NCBI RefSeq assembly: GCF_014773265.1 | Contig: NZ_JACWMY010000016.1 | Coordinates: 1 to 64,000, forward strand | Length of the DNA stretch: 64,000 bases | From: Mucilaginibacter pankratovii | GTDB taxonomy: Bacteria > Bacteroidota > Bacteroidia > Sphingobacteriales > Sphingobacteriaceae | Reading direction: 5' to 3' | Shown: piece by piece, positions 6,736 to 16,138 of the stretch | How positions within the stretch are numbered: position 1 is the first letter of the stretch | How the letters are laid out: the number at the start of each line of letters is the position of its first letter | Translations under genes and position numbers: made by a program | The notes under the pieces: generated by a model | Seen by the model: only the letters and a program-made list of their open reading frames with translations | What the model was told of the DNA's origin: nothing | Database searches by the model: none

Positions 6736-9219
6736 CTATTTCAATATTTCTATCTGCTTAAAGTTTTTACTAAACTTAAACTCGTAGGTTTTATCGGGGT
6801 TTACCGATACTTCTTTGATCTCCTTGCCATCGGCTATAATTTTTGATGGCTTAAACGGCAGGCCGTTTATTTTGATATGGTAACCTTCGTAACGCGGTGT
6901 GTACAAGCCTTCCATGCTTTGTTTAATGCTCATGGTTTTGGCAGTACCTTTTACGATGAATTTTTTCTCCAGGTAAATATCCTGCTCGTAGGCAAAAGTT
7001 TCGCCATAATCTTCAAACAGGAAGGAGTTTACCTCGTAATCGCTGTAGTAGATATTCAGTTTCACCTCTTCTATCGGTTTCTCGCTGGTGTACTGCATCA
7101 CCGGGTATTCGGGTATTACCGAACCTGCCTTTACAAAGATCGGCATAGTATCCAACGGCGTAGCCACGTGTACTTCCTGCCCGCCTTCTACCATTTCCAG
7201 GCTCCAGAAGTGGTACCACTTGCCCTTTGGCAGATACACCATGCGGCTTGTTTGGCCGGGTTCCAGTACAGGGCAGATCAATATCTTATCACCATAAGTA
7301 AACTCGTCCTGCCTGAAGTGGTTGGCAACGGTTTCCTGCTCGTGCATTACCACGGGCCTTAATATAGGGAAACCGTACCGGTGATGCTCCCAGAATGCGG
7401 AGTATAGGTATGGCAATAATTTATAGCGTAACTCAATAAATTTACGATTAATGCTGGTGAAGGGCTCGCCAAAACTCCATGGCTCGCGCTCTTTGGTATC
7501 ACCGGCAGAGTGCGCACGCATAAAGGGCGAGAAAGTGCCCATCTGGATCCAGCGGGTAAACAGTTCGCCATCCGGCTCGCCGCTGAAACCGCCGATATCT
7601 GTTCCGCAGAAAGAAATACCAGATACCGATAAACGCTGCAGCTGCACGTTACCAATTTTAAGGTGTTCCCATGAAGCAACGTTATCTCCCGTCCAAACCG
7701 ACGAATAGCGCTGTACCCCTGCATAACCCGCACGGGTAATGGTGAACGGGCGCTTATTTTTCAATTGCTTGCGCAGGCCTTCGTACGTAGCACGTACCAT
7801 TTGCATGCCATATACGTTGTGTGCCTTACGGTGACTTCCGCGGAAACCATCGTACTGGTGGCGCACATCATCCGGGAAGGTACCTGAGCCAAATACGGCA
7901 GGCTCGTTCATATCATTCCACACGCCGGCTACGCCAAGGTCTACCAGTTCATCAAACAAACCACCCCACCAGGTACGTACCTCAGGGTTAGTAAAATCGG
8001 GGAACTGGCAGCGGCCCGGCCATACATGGCCCTCCATAAAGTAATCATCGCTTCGGCGACAGAAATACCTGTTCTCTTTTCCTTCTTTAAATACCGAGTA
8101 ATTATCATCCACGCGGATCCCTGGATCGATAATAACAACCGTTTTAAAGCCATTGGCGGCCAGGTCCTCTATCATCTTACGCGGATCGGGGAAGTATTTT
8201 TTGTTCCAGGTAAAGCAACGGTAGCCATCCATGTAATCAATATCCAGGTAGATCCCATCACAAGGAATCTTATTCTGACGGAAACCGTTCGCGATAACTC
8301 TTACTTTATTTTCCGGATAGTAGCTCCAGCGGCATTGGTGGTAACCCAGCGCCCAAAGCGGCGGCATAGGGTGTGTCCCGGTTAGGATATGGTAATTCTT
8401 TACCACGTCCATCATGTGCGGGCCGTGGATGTAATAGTATTGCAGTTCGCCCCCATCGGCCCAAAAACTGGTTTTAGTCGGGTCTTCTCCGCCAAAATCG
8501 AAGTGTGCCTTAAACGTATTATCGAAGAAGATCCCGCTGGCAATGCCATCGTTCACACTGATATAAAAAGGGATAGAGCGGTAAAGCGGGTCCTGGTTCC
8601 AGCCGTAGGAATAGGCATCTGTGTTCCAGTTTTTTAAGCGCTTGCCACGCAGGTTAAACTCTGTTGCCTTATCGCCCAGCCCGAAAAAGCTCTCTTCGGG
8701 CGCGCAGGTTTTGGTGCAAAACACGTAATAACCGCCGAATTTTACGTTTTCTTCCCAGTGCATCGGCGCGGCATCGCTGCTGGTAGTGATGCCCTTGCTG
8801 TCTGAAAACGAGATAAAGAAATCCTGTTTACGGATATGGCAGTTAACAGCCTCGGTAGATACTTTAAACTCCAGGTCGGTCTCGCTCAGGTTAAAGGCAA
8901 CCGCCTTGGTGGGCAATTCGGGTACGGCGTAGCTAAATTCATCCAAAAAAACACTGTGCGGGGCAAGGCGTATGCGGATGATCTCTTTAGTAACAATGGT
9001 AACCTCTACGCTTGCATCTCCATCGGTAAAAAAGAATTTATTTCCTTTTTGCTCGGCATGGTTGGGTACACCCAGGTATTTTTTCACGATGGGTTTTATA
9101 CCATCAGCGGGGTTATTTAAGTGGTGGAACTCCTCATCATCCACGATCATATTTTCCTCTGCAACGAGTAATCTGGCCGTTAGTAGTTCGGGGTTCGGGT
9201 CAGGTACATTTTCTTTCAT
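6736..9219 (-). CDS. GH31 family alpha-glucosidase
   Basis: The 827-residue protein is a glycoside hydrolase family 31 enzyme, which releases glucose from non-reducing alpha-glucoside ends. It has the N-terminal beta-domain, a TIM barrel from about residue 285, and C-terminal beta-domains. The nucleophile is Asp436 in the WNDMNEP motif and the acid/base is Asp512 in the WTGDN motif. There is no signal peptide, so it should be cytoplasmic, acting on imported malto-oligosaccharides. It lies 149 bases downstream of the GH13 gene. The exact linkage preference (1,4 or 1,6, or transferase activity) cannot be assigned by eye. Confidence 0.93.
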   Translation of the reverse strand: MKENVPDPNPELLTARLLVAEENMIVDDEEFHHLNNPADGIKPIVKKYLGVPNHAEQKGNKFFFTDGDASVEVTIVTKEIIRIRLAPHSVFLDEFSYAVPELPTKAVAFNLSETDLEFKVSTEAVNCHIRKQDFFISFSDSKGITTSSDAAPMHWEENVKFGGYYVFCTKTCAPEESFFGLGDKATEFNLRGKRLKNWNTDAYSYGWNQDPLYRSIPFYISVNDGIASGIFFDNTFKAHFDFGGEDPTKTSFWADGGELQYYYIHGPHMMDVVKNYHILTGTHPMPPLWALGYHQCRWSYYPENKVRVIANGFRQNKIPCDGIYLDIDYMDGYRCFTWNKKYFPDPRKMIEDLAANGFKTVVIIDPGIRVDDNYSVFKEGKENRYFCRRSDDYFMEGHVWPGRCQFPDFTNPEVRTWWGGLFDELVDLGVAGVWNDMNEPAVFGSGTFPDDVRHQYDGFRGSHRKAHNVYGMQMVRATYEGLRKQLKNKRPFTITRAGYAGVQRYSSVWTGDNVASWEHLKIGNVQLQRLSVSGISFCGTDIGGFSGEPDGELFTRWIQMGTFSPFMRAHSAGDTKEREPWSFGEPFTSINRKFIELRYKLLPYLYSAFWEHHRYGFPILRPVVMHEQETVANHFRQDEFTYGDKILICPVLEPGQTSRMVYLPKGKWYHFWSLEMVEGGQEVHVATPLDTMPIFVKAGSVIPEYPVMQYTSEKPIEEVKLNIYYSDYEVNSFLFEDYGETFAYEQDIYLEKKFIVKGTAKTMSIKQSMEGLYTPRYEGYHIKINGLPFKPSKIIADGKEIKEVSVNPDKTYEFKFSKNFKQIEILK

Positions 9220-9368
9220 AAAACTTAAAAATTCAATGGGCTTTGTTAATTATTACTTAAACAAAGTGTACACATTACATCAGCTAACATTCTTATCAGC
9301 TAATAAACGATTTATTACTGAATATTCAAGCCATAATTAAGCCAAAGTGTAGAATCGACAATACGATT

Positions 9369-11090
9369 TTAAAAATTCAACAACAATCCGCTTGTAGATT
9401 TTATATTAATATCCACTCCCGACGCAATATCGTCTGTTTTAAAGACCGTTTTTGTTAGCAGATCCGTAAACCCGGTATTTCCGTTCAAGTTAAATTGGTT
9501 TAGCAGGTCTCCCGGGATTTTTAGGCGGATGGTTTTTTCCGTACGGCTAAAATTCACCAGCACCAAAACCCGCTGTGTATCAGTATACCGCAGGTAAATG
9601 TACAATTTGGTATCGAAGCCGGGCTGGTGCTCATTGGCTATCATCAGTTCATAAAACTCACCAATTCGCAGCGCTTCGTTGTTTTTTACGGTATTAAGCA
9701 AATCGCTATAAAAGCCGCGTAGCTCTTTTTGCTGTTGCGATAATTGTACCCCATCAAACCGGGTATTATTTACCCACTTTTGATGTTCGGGCACACCCCA
9801 GTAATCAAATATGGTGGTTCGGCCATCGTCGCCGCTAAAACCTTGTGCGCCTATGGCCGGCTCGCCCACCTCCTGTCCGCTGTATATCATCACCGGGCCG
9901 GTGGCCAGCGTGGCGCTCACGATCATCCCGGGTATGGCATACCAGGCATCGCCCGCGAAAAACCTGCTGGCTATCCGCTGCTCATCGTGGTTTTCCATAA
10001 AACGGATCATGTGCTGGTCGATACCCTTACAATGGGTGTTCCACACGGCGTTGATCTCCCAGGTAGACGACCATTCATCATTACAGGTAAGCTTGCGGAT
10101 GGCATCGTACAACCCCACCTTATCGTACAGGTAATCGAACCCGCCGTTGTGGATATAGTTGTAATACTGATTTTTATCGTAGGCTTCTCCGATGAAAATG
10201 AGCTCGGGGTGTGTAACTTTCAGCTTCGGGATGATCCATGCCCAAAACTCTACAGGCACCATCTCTATCATATCGCAGCGGAAACCATCTACCCCCATTT
10301 CGGCCCAATAGGTGAGGATATGGTGCATTTTATACCATAGCGGCGGCACGTGGCCAAAATAGATTTTGTGCCCATCGAGGTAGTACACGCCGTAGTTCAA
10401 TTTGATGGTCTCGAACCAATCGTTTATCGACGGCGCTGGGCTAAATACATCGTTACCGGTCGCTTTAGCCGGGTACTCTTCAAAATGCCCGTCTTTTAGT
10501 GGAGAGACAAATTCATCGCCGCCGGGGTTGTAGCCCGCCGGTACTTTAAAATGCTGCCCGGGGATATAATAAAAGTCGTTCTCCGAGGTAAAATCTTTAG
10601 AGCTATCATCGTCCTCGCCAAAGTCGCGCACGGCCTGCGGGCGGTTATCCGAGGCATAAGTACGCGCCACATGGTTCGGCACAAAATCAATAATAACCTT
10701 CAATCCGTTGAAGTGCGTGCGGGTCACCAGATCCTGGAACTCGTTGATGCGGTTATTCACATCTACGGCCAGGTCGGGCGCTACATCGTAATAGTCCTTA
10801 ATAGCATAGGGCGAACCTGCGCGGCCCTTTACTACGTCGGGGTCGTCGGTTTTGATGCCGTAGGCGGTGTAATCCGTCATGGTGGCGTGCTCTATTACGC
10901 CCGTGTACCAAACGTGACTAAAACCCATCTTACCTATTTCGGTAAGCGCCTTATCGGTAATATCGTTGAATTTACCGCAGCCGTTCTCTTCAATAGAACC
11001 ATAAACTTTATTTATGGTTTGGGTATTGCCAAAGAGGCGTGGAAGCAACTGGTAAATGATTAATTTATGATCGGGGGTGGATGATTGCAT
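9369..11090 (-). CDS. GH13 alpha-amylase family enzyme, cytoplasmic
   Basis: The 573-residue protein has all GH13 landmarks: region I (DFVPNH) near residue 137, nucleophile Asp273 in GFRCDMIE, acid/base Glu302 in FIGEAY, and transition-state Asp369 in ENHDEQR, followed by a C-terminal beta-sandwich. There is no signal peptide, so it should hydrolyse or rearrange maltodextrins in the cytoplasm. It lies between the GH65 and GH31 genes, interrupted only by a small opposite-strand ORF. The subfamily and product (maltose, glucose or transfer products) are not clear from motifs. Confidence 0.92.
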   Translation of the reverse strand: MQSSTPDHKLIIYQLLPRLFGNTQTINKVYGSIEENGCGKFNDITDKALTEIGKMGFSHVWYTGVIEHATMTDYTAYGIKTDDPDVVKGRAGSPYAIKDYYDVAPDLAVDVNNRINEFQDLVTRTHFNGLKVIIDFVPNHVARTYASDNRPQAVRDFGEDDDSSKDFTSENDFYYIPGQHFKVPAGYNPGGDEFVSPLKDGHFEEYPAKATGNDVFSPAPSINDWFETIKLNYGVYYLDGHKIYFGHVPPLWYKMHHILTYWAEMGVDGFRCDMIEMVPVEFWAWIIPKLKVTHPELIFIGEAYDKNQYYNYIHNGGFDYLYDKVGLYDAIRKLTCNDEWSSTWEINAVWNTHCKGIDQHMIRFMENHDEQRIASRFFAGDAWYAIPGMIVSATLATGPVMIYSGQEVGEPAIGAQGFSGDDGRTTIFDYWGVPEHQKWVNNTRFDGVQLSQQQKELRGFYSDLLNTVKNNEALRIGEFYELMIANEHQPGFDTKLYIYLRYTDTQRVLVLVNFSRTEKTIRLKIPGDLLNQFNLNGNTGFTDLLTKTVFKTDDIASGVDINIKSTSGLLLNF

Positions 11091-11143
11091 GTATGATTAA
11101 CGACTTTACTGATGATTGTATTTAAATTCTAACTTAGCACTAA

Positions 11144-11344
11144 ATGAAAAAGCATTCTCTCCTGATCATAAGCATTTTTATGTTATTGTCAGGAATAGCC
11201 ATGCTCTTTTTCGGAGTATCAATGTTCAGTTACCAGGGGCCTCCACTTAGCAATTTCACGAGCGCAGTCGGTAAATATTCGTTTGCACTTTGGCTCCCCA
11301 CAATACTTTTAGGAATTGCCTTATTGATATCTATATCAGGATGA
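11144..11344 (+). CDS. Small two-span membrane protein inside the glucan cluster
   Basis: A 66-residue ORF with a basic start and two hydrophobic segments (about residues 6-28 and 45-64). It is read against its neighbours: it diverges from the GH13 gene (53-base gap) and converges on the GH65 gene with only four bases between stops. The tight fit, hydrophobic composition and ATG start suggest a real gene, but no family is recognised. Confidence 0.55.
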   Translation: MKKHSLLIISIFMLLSGIAMLFFGVSMFSYQGPPLSNFTSAVGKYSFALWLPTILLGIALLISISG

Positions 11345-11348
11345 GAGA

Positions 11349-13658
11349 TTAAGCCTTTACAAAAACTTCATTTTTCGCTTCAACAAATTGGCTGGCTCCC
11401 TTAAGTATTACAGTTATCGCTGTATCAGATAAATTCTTCACCGTGGTGCCTTCCTTTGCAATCCTGATATTCAGCAAACTCCCCCGGAAACCGATCTGAA
11501 ACGAAAGCGCCCCCCATTCCTCTGGCAGCAACGGATTGAACGACAACATCCCATCCTTTACCCGCATGCCACCAAAACCTTCCACTACCGACATCCACGT
11601 ACCGGCCATCGAAGTGATGTGGCAGCCGTCCTCTGTATCGTTGTTATAATCGTCTATATCCAACCTCGATGTGCGGAGGTAAAACTGATAGGCGCGCTCC
11701 ACATCGCCCAGCTTAGCGGCTAATATGGCGTGTACGCAGGGCGAGAGCGACGACTCGTGAACCGTACGCGGCTCATAAAAATCATAATTGCGGCGAATGG
11801 TCTCCAGGTCGTAATCTTCTTCAAAAAAATACAGGCCCTGCAAAACATCGGCCTGCTTGATGAAAACCGAACGGAGGATCCTGTCCCAGCTCCATTTTTG
11901 CACCAGCGGGCGCTCCGTGGCGGGGAGGTCGGTCACCAAAAGTTGTTCCTTATCCAGGTAGCCGTCCTGCTGCAAGTAGATCCCCAGCTTTTCATCCTGC
12001 GGGAAATACATTTTGGCAATGATATCTGCAAAGCGGCCGCTTTCGATTGTTTCGTTGAAGGCTATTTTAGTGGCAAGGGCATCGTATTTGGCGTTATCGG
12101 AAGCCTTTACTTTATCGATAACTTCCAGCGTATATTTCATACACCATACCGCTATAGTGCTGCTGTACCAGTTGTTGTTTACATTGTTTTCGTACTCGTT
12201 CGGCCCGGTTACACCAAGCATTACATACTGTTGCCTATCTGCCGACCAGGTGATCCTTTGCGACCAGAAACGCGATATAGCGATCAAAACCTCCAGCCCG
12301 TAATCGTCCAGGTAAGCCTCGTCACCCGTATAGCGCACATAATTGTAAATGGCAAAAGCAATAGCACCGTTGCGGTGGATCTCCTCAAAGGTGATCTCCC
12401 ACTCGTTGTGGCATTCGGTGCCATCCATGGTAACCATGGGGTAAAGCGCGGCGCCATCTTTAAAGCCAAGCAGTTTGGCATTTTCTATAGCTTTGCCTAA
12501 TTGTTTGTAGCGGTACAGTAGCAGGTTACGGGCAACCTTCTGTTCCGCTGTTGCGAGGTAGAAGGGTACGCAATAAGCCTCGGTATCCCAATAGGTGCTG
12601 CCGCCGTACTTTTCACCGGTAAAACCTTTGGGGCCAATGTTGAGGCGGTCGTCCTCGCCGGTATAGGTTTGGTTAAGTTGAAATATATTAAAGCGGATGC
12701 CCTGTTGCGCTTTGGCATCACCTTCGATGATGATATCATTATTCTTCCATTTTTCGGCCCAGGCGGCGGCTTGCTCGGCCAGCATGATATCAAAACCTTT
12801 GGCGCTGATGGTCGCAAGTAACTCCGTTGCTCTGACTGCCATATCCTCCGCCTTATAATTCTGCGAAGACAGGTTGGTGGCGTACTTGATCAGAGTAACG
12901 ACCTCACCCTGTTTGGCTTCAACCTTAATTTCGGTAGCCACATATTTCTCTTTCAGAATCGGGGTTGAGCGATAATCAACCGAAGCATCACCCTGCAAAA
13001 GCACGCATTTCATTGCGGTAAGCACTTCAAATCCTGTTTTTTTTGTGCGCAGCTGAATTGAACTGATATCATCAGCAGTGTTTTTATGCACTTCATCCCA
13101 AAACTTCTCATCGTAATTGGAATCTTTGTTGGCTATATCACCGTCGATAAAAGGCGTAATAGTAATTTCACCCGTGAAATTTACCGGGATGATGCTGTAT
13201 TTGATTGCACCGCACTCGTCATCCACCATGCTACAAAAACGAATAGCCTCTACGGCTACTTCTTTGCCGGCAGCAGTTTTAGCATGAAAGCTGCGCTTTA
13301 GGTAGCCTTCTTTCATATTCAACTCCCTGCGGAAGCTGATCACCTCGCATTTGGCCAGGTCGAGTTGCTCTTCGCCTATCCAAACATCTATCCCTATCCA
13401 GTTAGCCGCATTCAGCACCTTGGCAAAATATTCGGGGTAACCATTCTTCCACCAGCCTACGCGGGTTTTATCGGGGTAGTAAACGCCGGCCACGTAATTG
13501 CCCTGCAGGTTTTCGCCGCTGTAGGCATCTTCAAAATTAGCGCGCTGGCCCATGCGCCCGTTACCCAAACTTAAAACACTCTCGGCCACCTTATTATAAT
13601 GAGGATCGAAACCCTCTTCGATGATCTTCCACTCGTCAACTTTAAAATAATCCTTCAT
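11349..13658 (-). CDS. GH65 family disaccharide phosphorylase, probably maltose phosphorylase
   Basis: GH65 enzymes split alpha-glucosyl disaccharides with phosphate, giving glucose plus beta-glucose 1-phosphate. The GH65 signature ECHNEWEITFEEIHR lies around residues 416-430, with the catalytic glutamate region at 419-421. The phosphate-site region (ESSLSPCVHAILAA) and the C-terminal domain are present. The longest ORF starts at 13823, but its first 55 codons run through an intergenic repeat; MKDYFKVDEW at 13658 is the usual family start and a TAnnTTTG box lies just upstream. No signal peptide. Maltose is the likely substrate from context; trehalose or kojibiose cannot be excluded. Confidence 0.92.
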   Translation of the reverse strand: MKDYFKVDEWKIIEEGFDPHYNKVAESVLSLGNGRMGQRANFEDAYSGENLQGNYVAGVYYPDKTRVGWWKNGYPEYFAKVLNAANWIGIDVWIGEEQLDLAKCEVISFRRELNMKEGYLKRSFHAKTAAGKEVAVEAIRFCSMVDDECGAIKYSIIPVNFTGEITITPFIDGDIANKDSNYDEKFWDEVHKNTADDISSIQLRTKKTGFEVLTAMKCVLLQGDASVDYRSTPILKEKYVATEIKVEAKQGEVVTLIKYATNLSSQNYKAEDMAVRATELLATISAKGFDIMLAEQAAAWAEKWKNNDIIIEGDAKAQQGIRFNIFQLNQTYTGEDDRLNIGPKGFTGEKYGGSTYWDTEAYCVPFYLATAEQKVARNLLLYRYKQLGKAIENAKLLGFKDGAALYPMVTMDGTECHNEWEITFEEIHRNGAIAFAIYNYVRYTGDEAYLDDYGLEVLIAISRFWSQRITWSADRQQYVMLGVTGPNEYENNVNNNWYSSTIAVWCMKYTLEVIDKVKASDNAKYDALATKIAFNETIESGRFADIIAKMYFPQDEKLGIYLQQDGYLDKEQLLVTDLPATERPLVQKWSWDRILRSVFIKQADVLQGLYFFEEDYDLETIRRNYDFYEPRTVHESSLSPCVHAILAAKLGDVERAYQFYLRTSRLDIDDYNNDTEDGCHITSMAGTWMSVVEGFGGMRVKDGMLSFNPLLPEEWGALSFQIGFRGSLLNIRIAKEGTTVKNLSDTAITVILKGASQFVEAKNEVFVKA

Positions 13659-13681
13659 AAATGGGTATTGTATTACCGCTG

Positions 13682-13689
13682 CAAAAATA
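13682..13689 (-). promoter_or_regulatory. -7 element for the GH65 gene
   Basis: TATTTTTG on the minus strand matches TAnnTTTG, 23 bases before the ATG at 13658. It supports the shorter start because the longer ORF would begin upstream of this promoter. The -33 box is weak. Confidence 0.45.
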
Positions 13690-13719
13690 ATATAAACATT
13701 TATAATAGCCTCACGTAAG

Positions 13720-13788
13720 TCCTCTCCTTTGGAGAGACTTAAAATCATGTTCTTTAAACCGTCTCCTTTGGAGGGGGCAGGTTGAGGC
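13720..13788. repeat. CTCTCCTTTGGAGAG-type dispersed hairpin repeat
   Basis: Two units, CCTCTCCTTTGGAGAG and GTCTCCTTTGGAGGGG, are followed by a GGTTGAGGC tail. The same family occurs at 42509-42650 and, more degraded, near 40500-40640. Confidence 0.65.
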
Positions 13789-13789
13789 A

Positions 13790-13821
13790 TTTGCACAATA
13801 CAGGTATTCGTTTTACCTTGC
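13790..13821 (+). promoter_or_regulatory. Candidate promoter of the amine oxidase gene
   Basis: TTTG at 13790-13793, a 20-base spacer, then TACCTTGC at 13814-13821, which differs from TAnnTTTG in its last two bases. It lies 12 bases before the ATG at 13834. Confidence 0.4.
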
Positions 13822-13833
13822 ATTACCTACTAT

Positions 13834-15132
13834 ATGAAAAACACCGTTTTAATTATTGGTGCCGGGGCCGCCGGGCTGATGGCTGCCCGTGCTTTGGCAA
13901 TTGCCGGCAAGCAAGTAACTGTCCTGGAGGCGCGTAACCGCACGGGCGGGCGCATCAATACGCTTAGTGATGAATCCTTTTTTAAACATACCGAGCTCGG
14001 CGCGGAATTTATCCACGGCGATCTGCCGGTGACCTTAAACCTGCTTAAAGAGGCAGGGATCTCCTATCGCCCGGCTACCGGCGAAATGTGGACCTACCAA
14101 AACGGCAAGTTTGAGGAGAACGGGATGGTGATAGATGATTGGCAGCTGTTTATGGAACGGTTAAACGAACTGAAAGACGATATTAACATCTATGATTTCC
14201 TCCAAAAAGAGTTCCCCGGCGACAAGTACGAAGCATTGCGCGTTGGTGTTTGGAAATATGTAAGCGGCTACGACACAGCCGACCCTAAAGACGCCAGCGC
14301 CTTTGCCCTGCGTAACGAGTGGCAGCACGATCAGGAAGACGCCCAGCACCGGGTAGATGGCGGCTATTGCCACATGATCAGCTACCTCGCTTCGGAATTT
14401 AAGGCCAGGGGAGGTAAAATATTTTTGAACGCAGTTGTAAAAGACGTCAGTTGGGAACCCGGTAAGGTGACAGTTATGACCGACGACGGCACCGAGTACA
14501 CGGCCGCTAAACTATTAATCGCGATGCCCTTGGGCGTATTGAAAGCCAAAAAAGGCGAGTTGGGCGCTGTGAGCTTTAGTCCGGAGATCCCCTCGTATAG
14601 CAAAGCTTTGCAGCAAATTGGGTTCGGGTGGATCATCAAGATCTTGTTTGAGTTTAGTCGGCCATTTTGGCTGGATAACAAAACGGAGCACCTAACCGGG
14701 CGGAACATCGAAAAAATGGAGTTCCTGCTATCCGATGAAGAGATCCCTACCTGGTGGACACAGGTTCCGGACAAATCCAACGTGCTAACCGGCTGGCTGG
14801 GCGGCCCCGCCGCTGCCGATAAAGCCAAACTATCTGATGATATCATCACCAAACAGGGCCTGCAATCTTTAGCTAACATTTTTAAGCGCGACCCGGAGGA
14901 ATTAAAAAACCTGCTGATAGCCCGCCGTGTAATGAACTGGTGCACCGACCCATTTACCCGTGGCTCCTACGCCTACGATACGGTTGAAACTCCCGCAGCG
15001 CGAGAAGTTTTAAACACGCCGGTTGAAGGCACTATCTACTTCTGCGGGGAATACTTATACGAGGGCGCCGCAATGGGCACGGTGGAAGCTGCGTTAAGCA
15101 GCGCTGTAGATGTAGTGAAGATGATGGTTTAG
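13834..15132 (+). CDS. Flavin-containing amine oxidase / FAD-dependent oxidoreductase
   Basis: The 432-residue protein has an N-terminal FAD-binding Rossmann motif (GAGAAGLMAARALA at residues 8-21), the adjacent EARNRTGGRI motif of the monoamine oxidase family, and the C-terminal FCGEYLYEGAAMGTVEAA segment that closes over the flavin. It should oxidise an amine with O2, releasing H2O2; the substrate is unknown. There is no clear signal peptide, so it is probably cytoplasmic. It is divergent from the GH65 gene and is followed closely by a membrane-protein gene. Confidence 0.9.
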   Translation: MKNTVLIIGAGAAGLMAARALAIAGKQVTVLEARNRTGGRINTLSDESFFKHTELGAEFIHGDLPVTLNLLKEAGISYRPATGEMWTYQNGKFEENGMVIDDWQLFMERLNELKDDINIYDFLQKEFPGDKYEALRVGVWKYVSGYDTADPKDASAFALRNEWQHDQEDAQHRVDGGYCHMISYLASEFKARGGKIFLNAVVKDVSWEPGKVTVMTDDGTEYTAAKLLIAMPLGVLKAKKGELGAVSFSPEIPSYSKALQQIGFGWIIKILFEFSRPFWLDNKTEHLTGRNIEKMEFLLSDEEIPTWWTQVPDKSNVLTGWLGGPAAADKAKLSDDIITKQGLQSLANIFKRDPEELKNLLIARRVMNWCTDPFTRGSYAYDTVETPAAREVLNTPVEGTIYFCGEYLYEGAAMGTVEAALSSAVDVVKMMV

Positions 15133-15174
15133 TAAAGGCGTAATTATTTGCTACCTTGGGAGTTTAAGCCCCGT

Positions 15175-16098
15175 ATGACGGTTTCGCAGTTAAACAGATT
15201 GAATTATTTGAACGTTGTGGCTATGCTGCTGGCATCGTGCCTGGCTATTGTTATCCCGTTTGAATTGGTTTTATTGTCATACGCTATATTAGGGCCCGCA
15301 CATTACTTAACCGAGATCTCCTGGTTAAGCGGAAAGCAATTTTTCACTTTAAAAAAGTATGATTACGTACCCATTTTGGTGGTAGTTGTTATCTGTCTCA
15401 TTTTCCGCATGCCTACGGTAAAACTGATATATTATACTTTTGGTTTATCCGTTATATTGCAATTAATAAACAACTACCGGTTACGCGGGCTCGCTTTTAT
15501 TTTGCTGATAGCCGCCGGTAATTTACTCCTCGGCAATAATTTTTGGCGAACTATTTTTGGCGTGTACATCCCCACACTCATTCATGTTTATGTGTTTACC
15601 GGGGCGTTTTTATTATACGGGGCATTAAAAAGCAGAATCACTTCGGGCTACGTTGCCGTATTTTTCTTTTTGCTTTGCCCGGCCTTGCTTTGTATCTTAT
15701 TTACTTCTGTTAATGCATCTCCTACACTTTGGGCCATAAGTAACTATGGGCATTTTGGGAGGCTGAATAAAATTAGCCTGCGCGACCAGTCGTTAAACAT
15801 ATTTACCGACAGGGGAAGTATCGTTTTAACCCGTGTAATTGCATTTGCATACACCTATCATTATATCAATTGGTTTACAAAAACAGAGATGATCGGCTGG
15901 CACCGGATTTCCATAACCAGAGCGGTTATCATCGGCGCAATTTGGACAGCTTCGGTCGCGGTATATTTTTACCACTACCGGCTGGGGTTGAGCTGGTTAT
16001 TTATCTTAAGCCTTGGCCATGTAATTTTAGAGTTCCCGCTGAACCAGCGCAGCTTTGTTGGCATCGGTAAGGAATTAAGACGCAGGGTTGCAGGATAA
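15175..16098 (+). CDS. Polytopic membrane protein of unknown function
   Basis: From the ATG at 15175 (a TTG at 15148 would add nine unlikely residues) this encodes about 307 residues with some eight or nine membrane spans. Histidines recur near membrane faces (GPAHYLTEISW, YTYHYINWFTKTE, GHVILEFPLNQ), and similar helical proteins are found in Bacteroidota without assigned function. It follows the amine oxidase after 42 bases and may be co-transcribed with it. The conserved-looking His residues hint at metal or haem binding, but that is a guess. Confidence 0.75.
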   Translation: MTVSQLNRLNYLNVVAMLLASCLAIVIPFELVLLSYAILGPAHYLTEISWLSGKQFFTLKKYDYVPILVVVVICLIFRMPTVKLIYYTFGLSVILQLINNYRLRGLAFILLIAAGNLLLGNNFWRTIFGVYIPTLIHVYVFTGAFLLYGALKSRITSGYVAVFFFLLCPALLCILFTSVNASPTLWAISNYGHFGRLNKISLRDQSLNIFTDRGSIVLTRVIAFAYTYHYINWFTKTEMIGWHRISITRAVIIGAIWTASVAVYFYHYRLGLSWLFILSLGHVILEFPLNQRSFVGIGKELRRRVAG

Positions 16099-16138
16099 CA
16101 CCAACTATTTGGGGCGCTATTGCTCAAAATATTTCAAC

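Noticed and set aside
9261..9351. CAAAGTGTA occurring twice upstream of the GH31 gene as a possible operator pair
   Set aside because: The two 9-mers have different flanks and no symmetry, and they look like near-matches to promoter elements; too weak to report.
9744..10340. 198-codon ORF on the plus strand
   Set aside because: Fully antisense to the GH13 enzyme with intact catalytic motifs on the minus strand.
11730..12500. 256-codon ORF on the plus strand
   Set aside because: It lies wholly opposite the GH65 gene and has no recognisable motif; it is a shadow of codon bias on the other strand.
13659..13823. N-terminal 55 codons of the longest GH65 ORF
   Set aside because: They translate an intergenic repeat and lie upstream of the likely promoter; the family start is at 13658.
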